Assembly: GCA_905250125.1 (NCBI GenBank)
Contig: CAJNOL010000109.1
Location: forward strand, 1-64,000
Length of the DNA: 64,000 bases
Reading direction: 5' to 3'
Origin: Rotaria sordida
Lineage: Eukaryota; Rotifera; Eurotatoria; Philodinida; Philodinidae
Each line of letters opens with the position of its first letter. The stretch's first letter is position 1. The position numbers were made by a program, and so were the translations under genes. Below the pieces are notes generated by a model, which was not told the origin of the DNA, searched no databases, and worked only from the letters and a program-made list of their open reading frames with translations. Shown here in pieces: positions 14,280 to 28,187 of the stretch.

Positions 14280-17200
14280 TCATAAATGACTGACATGTGG
14301 TTTATGAAGAAAAAGATTTGTTGATGAACCTCGTTGTGGTGGTTGAGGTTTAAAAGATGGACTAGTACCATTAAATGATGGACGAGGAATACTCGATTTA
14401 CGTGGTGGAACAGGTGGGACAGTTTTATTCGTGATTATTGTTGAAGTTTTGTTATTATTTAATGAATTAGTCGATGTTGATGGTACTATTGATTTATTAG
14501 GTACAGGTGTTTGTGAAATAGATGTTGAAAGTTTAAGAGAAGGTATAACAACACTATTTTTAACAGGTAATGAATGTTGTTGTCGATTATTCGTACGAAC
14601 TGGCATTGTAGATTTTTTTAATGGTGTTGAATTTGTTGAAGATGGTAATTTTGAACGATTCATATTCATATTAGTTATTACAGTTGGTTTTAATTTTGTT
14701 GAATTTGATAGAATTTTATTTTTATTTTTCGATGTATGAGAAAGATCTTCAAGAAATATTGATGATGGTAGAGGAAAATCTGTATCATCTAAATTAAGTG
14801 AATCGGATTTTGATGCAACAGATAATGAACTAGCACTTCGATGATCTATGATAGAAAATAAAATATTTTTAAAAAAAATTTATGACATGAAAAATTACAA
14901 ATATACCATCTCGTTTTGTTGGCATAATAAAACTTTTACTCATTTGTTGTAGCTGTTGTTGTTGTTGTTGTTGTTGTTGTTGATGATGATGATGATAATT
15001 TCCATTTGTAAAATGATATTGATATCCATATGTATTTGCATTATTTGTTGTTCGATAAGATAAATTTCTATCTGATATTTGTAATGATGGTAATTGTTTT
15101 CTTGGTAATGGTGTTGAACCAACTGTTATTGTTGATGTTGTTGGATAATTCGTATTATTAGTATTAGTTGTACGTAAATTTTCTGTTGAACTTAAACAAT
15201 GTGTATTTATATTTGATTTTAATTTTGGTGGAGTAATTAATGTTGGTCCACGAATAGTTCCTTTTGTTGATGATGATATTGAATGATTTGTTTGTGTTTG
15301 TAATGATGATGATGATAATGGTGTTGTTGTTGATTTAAGTGGAAAACGTGATACAGGTGTTGGACGATAGATTGATGATGATTGAACTTGTATAGGTACA
15401 GATTGAATAGGAAGACGAAAAGATTTCGAAATAGGAAGACATGAATGGCGTTCAATTGGAATTGAAGTTTGTTGTAATGAAGTCTGTGGTGATGATGATG
15501 ATAGAATAGGTGATGGAGGATCATTAAGAACACGTTCAAGTCGTTGACGTAATTCATCCATATAACTAGCTGATTTGATCGGAGAATTTTCATCATTATT
15601 ATCAACTTCTTCATGTTCATTATTCTGTTCATTATCAGCTAATGTACTTGCTGTCACTATAAAGCAAATTAAAATTATCAAAAATAAAATAAGACAATTT
15701 CTTACGTATACTGGCACAAGAACTTGGTTGAGGTGATATAGTTGAATGTGCAGTGTTATATTGATTATGGGAATTAGTATTCGTTGGTAAGATAGGTGTT
15801 CGACCTAGAACTTGTCGATCACGTATTGATGAACATGGCATAGGTGAAGAACATAGTTCATTATTATTACGATTATTTTGTTGTTCATTCGATGTTCCTG
15901 AACGAGCAGCACATACAGCAGCAAATCGACCTTTTGAAATTAATTTGTATTTTTAATTTTTTTTTTTTTTGTTTATATTAAAAAATATATTTACCTGATG
16001 ATCGATAAATATTCATTGCTTTTTCCATAAGAAAATAATTAATTTTTAATTGTTGTCCAAACTATAAAAAAAAAATAAAGAATTATTATCATAATTAATA
16101 TCAATATCTTTGAAATATACTTTAGCAATACGAATACTTGTAATCCATCGATCAAATTCATTTTTTGTATCAACACACATATATTTAATATATTTTGAAC
16201 TTTTCTTTTGAATTAATGGATGCTAATAAAAATAAAGTAAATTTCTTGTTTTTTGTTTTTTTTTTGTTTTCAATATTCAAAAACTATTAACCTTAAGTGC
16301 AAAACAATAATCACTTGGCGATTTAAATTTCTTTTTCCAACCAAGTCCAAAAAATAATTCAACATTTTCAAATTTAGCCAAACATACAAGATCTTTCTGA
16401 AAATTTATATATAAAATAATAATATATTTTTTAGTTTATTATAAATAAAATATATACTACTTTGCTTTTGCCTTTAGGTACAAAATAAAGACCTGATGAA
16501 CGAAGTACACAAAAATGTTTTTTCCATGATTTACGAGATTTTTCTTTTAAATAAATAATTCCATCCATATCAGGTGTTTTTAATAATTCATCATAAACAA
16601 TCATTGTTTCATCTTTTATCTATATGATATATTCATATTTATTTATTATGAAAATTTGTATATTTAAAAAAGAAAATATGAATAACTTACAAGAAATGAA
16701 GTTGTTGCTCGAAAAAGAGCATATTTTTCTGATCGTTTAGTAAATATTAGACGATTAGGTGAAGTTGTTGGCCACATAAGAATAGCTTCAGTTAATTTTT
16801 GATGATCTTCAAAAATACGTTCTACAAAAAAAAAAAAAAGTTTGTTCTTTTTTTGTTTATGTACATGAAATTTAAATAAATTCTAAATTACCCATATGAA
16901 GATCAGGTAAAATTTCTACGAGAGCATAATCAATATCAGGCTCTCGATGATTTTTATGAACAAGTACAAAGAGAACATCACGTATTGACATTGAATCATC
17001 AATAAGTATACTCTTTGTTGAACCATCATCATTATATGTACGAATAAGTAATTTTGATGGATGTTGAGAATGAGATGAAATTGAATCATCTTGATCGACG
17101 ATTATTGATGTTATTTGTTTTGATGTACTTGTCCTTGTTACCACAGAATGACAAGTTACCTAATACGAATAAAAATTATTATTTTCAATTTTTGAATTTT

Positions 17201-20200
17201 AATTTCGACTATGAAAATTTATTGTTATTCGAAGATCTATATATAATCATTGTGAAAATATTATTAAGAAATTCTCTTCTATCTGTTTGTTCGTTACTAA
17301 CTGCAACAAAAAAAAAAGCTTTCGAATTATGTTGTAGAGATGAGATCGATTCGGCTCCAAAAAAAGAAAAACGTGAATCGATGCCATCTAAATCTGATAC
17401 TCTAATACATTTGGTAACTTGACCGTAAGTCTTGATTTAGTTAGATTCGATTTCTAAAAACAAGTAATATGCAACTAATTTGACCGAAAGAAAAAATGTT
17501 GATTCTATAAAAATGGCGAAAATGTTCCAGATGTCATTAAGTAACTCTGTTAAGTATGGAATGTTGGACTAAGTGTGAAGAGAAGATCGATATCCACATG
17601 CATATTCCATAAGGACACCCACATACATTCACATAAAGAAATACATTGTTTTGTCGTTCATTTTGTTCTTGAATATTTTATCTATACTATTATCTCTTGT
17701 TGATGCATTTATATTTTTCTCACTTTTTTTACATGCAATAAAATATCTTTATTTTGCTGGTCGAGAATCTCAAAATAAAATTCTTTCGACATAGATTACT
17801 TCGCCATTTTTTCCTTCAACATTCTTTTCTTGACATTTCTTTTCGCTATTTTGTCCTTCGACATTTTCCCTTTTGGCCAAATGAATGTCATTCCAAAAAA
17901 AGAAAACTACGAATCGATTCCATCTGTTATTTCACGAAGATGGTCAATCAATTAATTAGTCATCTTCGAGTCGAAACTATATGCATCATGTAAACCCAAA
18001 TGAATTTTAAAAAGTTTGAAAAGAATTCGGCCTTTTAGCTTATTACTTAGTAGATACTGCAAACTTACGATAGTTCTTAAATGAATGTTGTGATCTCCTC
18101 CTACAGGGGAACTGATTTTCGAATTTCAACTTGGAATTTTGCAGAGAGACTAGCTATAACAAGAATAGTTTATTGTGAAAGCTCCAGATCTTTTGATTTG
18201 TTTCTATCCTGAAATAAGAACATCGAATCTACCATTAGATATGAGTGATGTGAAAGACATGCTTTTACCGTAATTATATTTTAAGATAGGAATAATGACA
18301 ATATCTGAAATATTCGGAAGAAACTATTCTCATTAAGGACTTTTATCTTTATGCAAAGTTTCAATTCGAAATTCGAAAATCAGTTTTTATAGGCTACGGC
18401 ATTCATTTAAAAACTTCTATATAATGCACTCAGTCACAATTCAAAAGCGTTTTATCAGTTGACGAACTTCTCTTGTCAATATTAAGCTGTTTTTTTCTTT
18501 AAAATACTATGAATTAAATAAATGAATATGTAATTCTTACAGATTCATCATGATTAGGTGATGTAACTTTATCGGTTGATCCACTATCGCTAAATGCTGA
18601 ATCACAATCATCAGTCGTATTTATTGTTGGAATTTTCGTTGTAAATGATACAGTTGTCGTTGTTGTTTGATGATTTATATTCGATGTATTATAAGGATTC
18701 GATGTATCATTTGTTATTTCATCACCAAGTCCACTTGAACATGCACTTGAACCGGATGAACGTTGTTGTTGAGAATCTATATTGGTTGTTGTACAATCAT
18801 TAATTGTTAATGTTAAACTAGCTAGAGCAGCTTCAAGTTGATCTTCAAGTGTACGAAGTTCATTAACACAACCATTTGTATTTGATATTGAAGAAGAAGA
18901 CGTTATTGACAACGATGGATGATTTGTTGATTGTTCCATTTTATACGTTGTTTTAATTGATGATTGATGATGAGATATTGATGAATGATTAGAACATTCT
19001 TCAAATTGAATTTTAAAATCTCGTAATTCTGATATAATTGCGTCAAGTTCAGCAGAATCGTCTTCGTCTAAAATAAAAGAAAACAAATCAAGACAAAGAT
19101 AAATTGTCTAATGAAATGAATGACGTGTGTGTGTGTGAACACTATCTTTTTTTATGACCTCTTCAAGCTTATTCACGTAATAATTTGCTCAGTTACTCTT
19201 CATCGTATTCTTGTCTTTATAACTGTTATTATTCTTCTCCGAAACAGTATTTGATATATGATAATGCCCTTTTTCTTTTTTTTTTTTCTCTGTTCTCATA
19301 GATATACATGCACAGTTGTTCATTTCCTCCTACGTATGCATTTCCGATTGATGATTATGACAGACAAAAAGGAAAAGAAGAAGACGAAGCAAATAGAACG
19401 AACGATGTATGTTCACACATCTAGTTCCGACGGAAACAGTTGTACTTTCTCTCTTTGCTTTCTATGTATGTGTAACCATTAAAGAGAACATAAGAGAAGT
19501 ATTATAATAGTTATGTAAGACAAACAGACTAATGTTGGATGAACGAACATACACTATTCTACAAGAGATAATGGAATATTGATGACAGCAGCTTCGAATA
19601 ATATTCAGCGGCGACAGATAGAGAATAGAAGAAAACTATGACAGATTAGTAACACTAGAAAATTATATAGAAGTTTTGATCAGTGTGTATATTATATATA
19701 TTACCTTCATTTGCATTTTTGAAACTTGTATCCATGATAGGTTAGTAGTCAAAAGGAAATTAAGAGTAAAAAAGAAAAAAAGATTCATATTCCCCTTGAA
19801 TGCCCTTTTTTCTTGCAGAATGATTGAACACACAAGGACACATTTATAACGATGCCAATATATATATATATATATATATATATTGAGAGAAGAATAATGA
19901 TTATGTAATCATTGATATATCTTATTTCATCTTATTACAAACTCGATCCTATCACATCCATTGATTCTGGAGATATTAGGAATAAGAATATATGAGATTT
20001 AATACAATCATATATGTAATGTATTTTTTTTTTGCTCTAAAATAAGATAATTATAATTTTCTTTTACTATTACTTGATTTCTTAAGATTGATCGAAAGAA
20101 AGCTTCTGTATTTGATTGACACTTGCTCATCAATACTTGAATGACTCAATCCTCTCACGTCACATAATATCGTTCCATATCCTGTCAATCATGCATAGAA

Positions 20201-23200
20201 AAGTTTAGCAAGATAATTTTATCATATTATATAATTTCTTTCTTTTTTTTTTTTGCATGCTGAGGAAATATATAACACACCGTTCGCTCTGTCAAATCTA
20301 TCATTATCGCGTATCATTTATACTATTTCATCAATAAATACTTCCGTTTAGGAAGCATTTATCGGGTAATTGACGTAAAATGTCTTGTTCTTTCTATAAT
20401 TTGATTTTTGATTTATGTTATCTAAAAAAAAAAAAGAATATGTATAAATATGACTTACCATACAAATGAATTGAAGATGGTGAATATGAACCATCTTTAC
20501 CATTTATCTGAGTTTGATGCTACAAAAAACATAAATACATATATATATATATATATATAAAGCGATCTATTTCAGTTATAAATTCACCTCGATATTCTCA
20601 ATATCCATAAAAGGGTTAAGTTTGAAGTGAAAAGAATGTGTGTATGTATGTATGTATGTATGTATAAAGAATAACTACTTGACAAAAGAATGAGTCAATA
20701 TACGAACGAAAAAGACACGGATACATGATCCTTGCAGTTATTGAACATTTTTCTCTCTCATACACTCTTTCTTTAATCGAATCAATATATATATATATAT
20801 ATAAATGTACATATACAAATCCACAAGCATGAGTAAACTGATGATTGAACACTTAGTGGTCGTTACTCTTATGCATGCACATATGTCAGAAATAAATACA
20901 TAGTACCCAAGAGAAAAAAAACATGAAAAACAATTTGATTGAGAACAAAAAACAGAGCGCCTCACAGGAGGCAAATTACTCGAGTTAACTTGAATGCTTC
21001 GAATAGATAAATAAAAGAAGAACGAAATACACATCTGCTTTTTAGTAATGTTCACATTTATCTATTCATTTCAAATAAACATTGAAAACAACAAATCTGG
21101 AAATAATACAAAGAATTATAATAATACAAAAACAGACATATTCTCATTATAAAAAATTAAGCTAATCAATTATATTAATATTGATTTAATATGATATTCG
21201 ATTAGAATTTTGATTTTGGATCTTTGCTTTTTTTTTTAAATTATACTAAAATGAGAAGTGTAGTAGTATTGTTGTTTATAAACAAATATTTCTCTAATGA
21301 TTTGTTTTAAACTTAATATATAATTCATCAAATAAGAATAAACAAATTCTATTAAACATAATTGAGAAAGAGAAAGGAACATGTGCAATAAGTTTTGAGT
21401 AATTAATATCCACGTGAGAATTAAACAGGAGTGAGTATAAGTTCAATAACTCGACAATGGTAACAGCTAGCGATTTTCGCTTTTCAGCAATTAAAAAAAA
21501 GAAGAACTCTCAACGTTTTTTTTTTCTCTTTGATATTATATAAGATAAATTTTATCTTGAAATTCATCATTACACAAAAAACTTTAAAAAAAAAATGTAT
21601 GAAAATGATGTTTCATTTCAATGAAATTTTGATAAAAAATCAAAAAATTTCCTCAAAAATCAACAGAAATTCAATATAATTTGATCGAATAAATACTTGA
21701 TTTTGTTTGTTCAATATTAAAACGTGAGAACATAATCATCTAAATCATTCCTTGATTTATATATTGAAAATCAATAAAACTCATTAGAAATTAGGGCGTT
21801 TTTTTAATCTAATCACTAGAGACTTTCTATAATTTAGAGTGATTTCTAACATAGAAATCAGTTTGTTCCTCCTGGACGTTTTTGCAAAGATGATAAGTTT
21901 TAAGATAAATTTTATCTTATATAATATCAACCAAAAACAAACGTCTAGAATTCTTCTTTTATGATTGCTGAAAACTGCAGATTGTCAGTTGTTGCTGTTG
22001 TCGAGTTATTGAGCTGACACTCATTCGTCTTTAATTATGACGCGAACATTAGCTCGAGGCAAAAAAATGATAAAATTTTGATGTGCTTGTCTTTCAAATT
22101 ATTTATTAAGAAGGCGGAAATGAATTCAATAAAATAACAATTTTTCTATGTTGAATAAAATTTTAAAAAATCATACTGAATGATCAATGTTTCTTTAATT
22201 ACAAATATGAAATTTTTTTTGTTATTTTCATTTTAATAAACATAAATATTTCATTAGATTTTGAAAATTATGAATGATCTTTCATGATAATAATTTATAT
22301 TAGAGAGTATAAACTTAAATCAAACCAAGAAAAATATTCTCTAATAATTTTTTTTCCTCTTTTATATTCAATATGTAATGAAAAAAAAAATCTTAATGGA
22401 TCAAAAAAGAATAGAAGAGTTTGACAAACAAGTGTTTGTTGATCACACACTTAGTTAGGCAAACAGAAGACAAAATTCTCTTTTATTCACATTGAAAAAA
22501 AAAATTACGCAAGAATCAAAAAAAGGAAATGACAGTATATGTAACTATATTTTATTTAATGTTGTTTAGAAATTTGTAAACTAAAAGCAAATTCATAAAC
22601 AATAATAAAAAAAATTTCATAATAATTAATTTTTATATTTATAGATAATTATTTTTTTATAATTATATTTTAATCTCGAGAAGATCCATATGTTGTAGAA
22701 TATAGCATAAGTATCTTTGCTACTTACGAGGCTATGTTTCTAAGTATCAAATCGCTTTTGAATTGAAACTATATGCATCATATACATTCTAATGAACTAT
22801 GAATATTCTGAAAAGACTTCCGACTAATAGTCTATTGTGTCCTGAGATACTGTATTTTTTAGCAGAATGCCGTGGTCCGCATCAGAAAAACTGAATTTCA
22901 AAATTCGACTTGAAACTTTGTGTAGAGATAAGCCTTCATGAGAATAGCTTATTGTGAAAGTTTTATATATTTCGATTTCGTCTATTCTCAAATAAGAATA
23001 TCGGACTTGGCCATTGTATAGGAGCAGTGTGAAATACATGCTGTGTCGTAGAATAGCAGTAATCAAGAGATTCTCATTAAGGCTTATCTTATCTATATGT
23101 AAAGCTTCAAAACTGAATTTCACAACTTAGTTTTACATTACGTTTTTGAGAGAGACTACGGCATTCTGATAAGAAATACAATAAAAATATGGTATCTCAG

Positions 23201-24991
23201 TAGTAATAACCTATTGGCTTGAACTCTTATTAAGATATTCATAGTTCATTAGAACCTATATAATGTATATACTTTTGACTCAAAAGTGATTTGATATTTT
23301 GAAACATTTCTTCATTAGTTTTACTAATACTACAATGTTTTTTTCTTAGAGTTAGAGTTATTATCAAGTTAAATTATGTGTCCTTATATATTGTAATTGT
23401 TATTAATCAATTATCGATTCAATGTTCAGAAATGATATCATCAATTTTAATAGATATTTTCAACATAGGTATAACAAATATACAAATATCTAATAAATAT
23501 ATACTGAATAAATGATTTGATTAGACTTTCAACTAATATAAAATATTAAAGTTATTATATTTTTCTTTTTCATTGGGATTGAATATTTTGAATATAAAAT
23601 CTAAATTTATTCAATAGATATTATTCTATTGTGATCTTATCAATATTCTTGTTAGATTTCTTTATTTTAGATCACATTAAATGATCTATTCTTTATTTAT
23701 GAAATATTGGATAGACTTTTTATTGTATGAAAACTCTATTACTGGACAATAGTAAATATGTACAATTTTTATCACACATTGAATTAATGTGTTCAATGAT
23801 CTATGAAAATTGTGTGAATAGAGGACAAAAGTCATATCTCCGCCTTCCTTTTTATACAACGAAATCATGCGTGTCACTGCATTTATGGTGTCTTTCTTCT
23901 ATCATTCGCTTTCTTTTTTCCTCTTCATATAATTTCATTTTCCCATAAGAAAAACGTGTTATCACGTCCTCGACATGCATAATTTTTCCTTCAATCTAAT
24001 ATGTAAGATGTAATCAACTGTGTACATTATATCAAACAAACACTATCACTACCTACTGCTGTTCATTTAATTTATCATCAGGCATTACTAACACGAACGC
24101 ATGTGCGTATTTACTTCCAAGTATGCAACCTTGATAATAGAGTACATCTTGCCTCGTGTTTGTCGTTAACCAAACAACTAGACTACTCCTCCTTCCTGAC
24201 AAATATATGGAACAAAAAAAAAATGAGAGTTCAATATGTAAAAATGACAATAACACACGAAAAGGTCAAATTATGATAGTACTTATACAATCGTGCTCGT
24301 GCAAAGAAATAAACCGTAGCATTAGCACGACTGTTCGATAAATGATTTCTTGAAACAGGCGCACGTGCACATACTTCAATAATTTATGGCCTTGTTCTGA
24401 CATCAATGAGTATTGTACAGTAAATGTCTTCATACGACAATGCTAATCGAATGGGCAAACGATGAAAGGCATATCGATTTAGTAATTTTCCTCGAAGACA
24501 TTTCCTTAGTCTTTCTCTTTATCTGTGCCTTCAAATGCTATTCATTTAGGTTGATTTGCTTCTTCTTCTTTTTTTATGTCTATTTCCTTCAGTGATCATA
24601 TTGATTCTCTAATCAGTCTTTTTCTTGATAACCTTGATAAATGTGATCCAATTGCAAATCATCTCTGACATAGAAGTCAATAGAAAAAAAAAATCTTCTC
24701 AATACGTACTGATTTCGAACATGTTTGTATAAATTTTTGTAAAGCACGATTTGCAGCTCGTTCTTCACCATTCTCATCGAAATTATCATCATTATCATCA
24801 AATTCTGGTTCCGATTCGGATAATTCCGAATCCCAATCAGGAATTGATGGTGAATGATGTAATAGTTGATACTTTTGTGATGGTAATGATTGTAATTTTT
24901 CAGGTTGAATCGTTAATTCATCGGATGTCGTCGGTTCGTCTTCTTCTTCAATTGACGACATACTGCAACGTCGAACAAGAAGACGATTCAT
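14280..24991 (-). CDS. MRL-family adaptor (Mig10/RIAM/lamellipodin), RA-PH protein
   Basis: Adaptor that in animals links Ras-family GTPases and phosphoinositides at the membrane to actin dynamics. Modelled exons (minus): 24991-24710, 20519-20459, 19067-18541, 17159-16892, 16821-16691, 16619-16461, 16396-16292, 16222-16121, 16061-15995, 15930-15706, 15656-14907, 14845-14280; total 1080 aa with consistent phases. The RA domain starts about residue 326 ([15 protein letters not shown], then [17 protein letters not shown]). The PH domain spans about 441-547 ([49 protein letters not shown]). This RA-PH pairing and wording match RIAM/lamellipodin. The C-terminal half is disordered, Ser/Thr/Gln/His-rich, with [13 protein letters not shown] SH3 ligands, but I saw no FPPPP-type Ena/VASP ligand. 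The acidic N-terminal exons contain short coiled-coil-like stretches. The first exon could belong to another transcript; its phase fits. Confidence 0.92.
17960..18470. repeat. Foldback repeat in MRL intron (family copy 1)
   Basis: An imperfect palindrome centred near 18245. CTGATTTTCGAATTTC near 18113 pairs with its complement near 18375, followed by paired blocks around 18160 and 18325. Outer sequence near 17975 (GAAACTATATGCATCAT) also occurs at 22765, so this element and the one at 22734-23307 belong to the same family. It lies between the exons at 18541 and 17159. Confidence 0.75.
19705..19735 (-). CDS. Alternative first coding exon of the MRL gene
   Basis: An ATG at 19735 encodes [10 protein letters not shown] and runs into a GTAATA donor at 19704. 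It ends in phase 1, exactly as required by the acceptor at 19068, giving ...[15 protein letters not shown]. The exon pair 24991-24710 plus 20519-20459 also ends in phase 1, so both can feed the same downstream exon. This predicts a 976-aa isoform against the 1080-aa long form. Alternative N-termini are known for nematode MIG-10. No transcript evidence is available here. Confidence 0.6.
19736..20458. repeat. Intronic AT-rich DNA with TA microsatellite
   Basis: Part of the MRL intron between the 61-nt exon at 20459-20519 and the downstream exons. It contains a (TA)n run near 19860-19882 and poly(T) tracts. It may also hold the promoter of the alternative first exon at 19735, but no specific element was recognised. 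Confidence 0.5.
20636..20664. repeat. TATG microsatellite
   Basis: Uninterrupted GTAT/TATG tetranucleotide repeats within an MRL intron. A second TATG run lies at about 27371-27398. Both are simple repeats with no evident function. Confidence 0.9.
21433..22023. repeat. Foldback repeat in MRL intron, about 590 bp
   Basis: The left arm starts GAGTATAAGTTCAATAACTC at 21433 and the right arm ends with its near complement at 22023. A strong inner match is the block around TTATATAAGATAAATTTTAT (21536) against its complement near 21902. Outer arms about 130 bp each are well aligned; the central 300 bp pairs weakly. It is not obviously related to the 17960/22734 family. Confidence 0.75.
22734..23307. 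repeat. Foldback repeat in MRL intron (family copy 2)
   Basis: A palindrome centred near 23020. ATGTTTC plus TATCAAATCGCTTTTG at the left end pairs with the right end at 23307, and TTCTAATGAACTATGAATAT near 22786 pairs with its complement near 23247. GCAGAATGCCG near 22863 pairs with the complement near 23160. It shares the GAAACTATATGCATCAT block with the element at 17960. No coding capacity. Confidence 0.8.
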
Positions 24992-27900
24992 GATGATAGT
25001 AGTATGTCCTTAGATTGATAATGAAGACAGAATGAATCTAGAATGAACGAAGAGAAGGAAGACCGACAATGACGACAAAATCATCAGAGGAGAAAAGAAG
25101 AGAAGAAAAGAGGGAGCTATAAAAAAAAATAGAATTAAACACATGTTGACGCATTTATTGTGTGCAGTATATATGTACTATTTTTTTTCCTCTCTTTTGC
25201 TCTACGTTTCTCATTTTTCAAGAAGCTCTCACACATGCAACTATCCATCGTGAATTGAGACTATGAAATATATAAGCTGGAAAATGTAGGAAAAAGAAAA
25301 AAAAAAAAGAATTAATTCAGTTAGTTGTCACCACTTTCACATGATCAATTCTTTATACAGTAGATATGATTGAAAACTACTAGTAATAAAATAAAAGCAA
25401 ACATACGATAATATGTATTTCTTATATCAATTACCAATATATTTACAAAAAAAAAATGACTCTTAACATTAGGTCAATATTATTTTTTCTTTTAAGTGAA
25501 AATATCGCTATCTACTTTATTTTAATACTAATGTGTGAAAATTGATTTTATAATTGATAACTAAAGTCTATTTACTATAGGAACAAAGAATTTCAAACAA
25601 GACCGATAAAAAAAAAACAAAAATGCAGATGTTCATCCGTTTTATCAATTCTTAAAATCAGAATCGATATGTTCATACTATGATTGCTGATGAATAAAAT
25701 GAGATATTTATCTACATAATAATACATACTGTGTTCATCTACTAAGATAGAAGAAAGAAAAAACTGAAACGAATTATGCATTCGTTGGTCTTCATCATGA
25801 TCCATCTTGTACGCTGTGTCTATATGTGCGATGACAAGTTGATCGATATTCATAAATGGATGCATGCGGCGATGTTTCTTTCTCTCTCTCTCTCTTTCTC
25901 TGTATGTGTCTCTTCTTCTCGTCGATAATCATATGTATCGGCACATACGCAACGGTCGATGAGCAATATCTCTCACACACATATCCACACACATACATCA
26001 ATGAACGTTTGTTCGTTCTCAGCTTCGATTTCTCACTTTTTTCTTCTCTAATCAATACTCTCTCTCTCTCTCCTCTCTATCATCAATGCATATATAAAGA
26101 AAAAGAACGATATGAAGACAATTATTGAAGGATAATAGAGTGTTGGCACATCTTCTTGATTAGCTGCCTACTGATGCTACTATTGGAATGCGATCGATTT
26201 ATGCAACATTGTTACATATACATATAAATATATATATATATATATATATAGGTATGTGACATGAACGATCAGGCCTGTGAGCATTCTCAGCGAATAGCAA
26301 CAAACACCCGACACAATGTGATTGTTGTTTAACCAACAGGCCATCTAAAGCTTGTTAACATTGTCGACAACGTTTGGTAGGCGATGAAGATGGAAAAAGA
26401 AAAAAAAAATGATATCATCTTATCTTATGTCCAGCACCCGTCTTCATTCTTTTTTTCTTCTCCGTTATCCATTACAAAGTATATGTTGTACGGACACAAT
26501 GCAAAACAAAAATATACTCGTATCAATCACGATAAATTGTTTTACTTTAAAGTAATTTGGCTAGACAGATATGATCGAAGAATTTCTACCTCAATGATGA
26601 GAACAATGGATGATAATGATAATGATGAGATACACTTGAAAAATGATACATTTAACATTCAGGTATATTCTTTTATTCTTGATAAGACACATATCAGATA
26701 AAATTCTCATGAGAAATAATTGATTTCTTTCTTTCTTTCTTTTCTTTTTTTTGCAATTGTATTTAAATAACATTTGATTTCAATATAATATCTTTCACAT
26801 AATATTATTATTATTTTTTTTTTTTTGTCATTTTTTCTTGTCTATCTCTTCATATTCTTTATGGATATGCTTGTCAATAAAATTATTATATTGTTAGAAA
26901 CATTTGACACTAACTTGTCTTGTCTTTTTTACTATATAATTATCGAAATTTTTCTTATTCTATATATATGTCCACCTTCACATTACTTAAATACACAGAC
27001 TAAAGTAAAGGTGACAATTGTTGACGGATTTATATAAGTATTATAATCGAATATTGAATAAGACAAAAAAAAGAAATATCCAAGATTCTTTTTATAACAG
27101 AGAATAAGAAGAAAATAAAAAATCAAATAGTTCAAACACAAGCCTCTTCATCTTTCTATTAAATATTTATTACTATCGTATGGCTATGCGAATGAACACA
27201 AGGAGAGAAGATCAAAATCTGTTGAAAGAGGCACCAGAAGAAATAGCTTATCGATCAAATATATCTCTTATGCAATAAATCGACAGAATGAACGAACGCG
27301 TATGTGTACCATATGAATGAATCGATACGTTAGATATATGTAAAGTACTGATATTTTACTGTGCTTACCGTATATGTATGTATGTATGTATGTATGTTTG
27401 TTCAATTTAATTGGAAAAAAAAAGAAACAAGAAAAAAAAAAAAAAAGAAATCATGAGATTGAATCATATGATTTATATTCGACCTCGATTTATCGGCTAT
27501 TTATTTTCGACCATAGAATCACACAAGATATGTGTAGCGTTCAAGGTTATTGTAAATGTTTGTATGATGAACAGTAGAAGAAAAAAAGAAAAAAAGAGAG
27601 ACTTAGTTCATACGGTCATTTAAATGAAAAATGCTTAACAACCATGAAACTTGTTCCAATGACATTTCAGATCGATAAGCAATCAATCTTATTAAACGAT
27701 TTTAATACATGTCATTTATGATGAAGAAAAAGATTACACATATTAAGCGTTAATATTATAGTTCACTTTTTGCTTAACACCTTGAATTTGTGTTCTTGAT
27801 TACATTATTCGTAAAAGTATTCTATCAGATAATCATCTTTTTTCTTTTTTTTTTTCATTTTCCGATTTTAAAATAAAATATTTTACATAGAAGTCATTTG

Positions 27901-28187
27901 TTAATTTATCTTGATGAATGACATATTTGATTAAAAAAAATGACAACAATCTTTAATTACAAATAGAAAAAAAGAAAAAAACTATATTATATTAAACTTC
28001 ATTGAATATGAGGCTAATTTCTTTTTCTTTTTCTTTTTTTTATGTATTATAAATAAAATCTTATAGATGATATTAGGTAATTTAGCTTTATGGTTTAAAC
28101 TAAACAATATATATAAACAAATCAATCATGATCTAGGCGCTCATTACATTATTTATTTGATGATCTAATTCTATTCGCTATCTTTCA
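24992..28187. other. Intergenic region upstream of MRL and EF-hand genes
   Basis: Divergent intergenic space that should hold the promoters of the long MRL transcript (minus) and of the EF-hand gene (plus). It has a CT-rich run at 25877-25900 and 26058-26075, a (TA)n run near 26228-26250 and TATG repeats near 27371. Open frames here are short, overlapping and without family features. No promoter motif could be pinned down. Confidence 0.55.

Noticed and set aside
14431-14739. 102-aa plus-strand open frame
   Set aside because: It is antisense to the last MRL exon, whose splice sites, phase and Ser/Pro-rich product are consistent with the rest of the gene.
15237-15632. 131-aa His/Tyr-rich open frame on the minus strand
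   Set aside because: Shadow of MRL exon 15656-14907 in another frame, caused by CAT/CAA-rich codons.
26384-26701. Plus-strand frame ending in a GT donor-like site
   Set aside because: A first exon is conceivable (MMRTMDDNDNDEIH), but no compatible downstream exon was found before the intact EF-hand gene.
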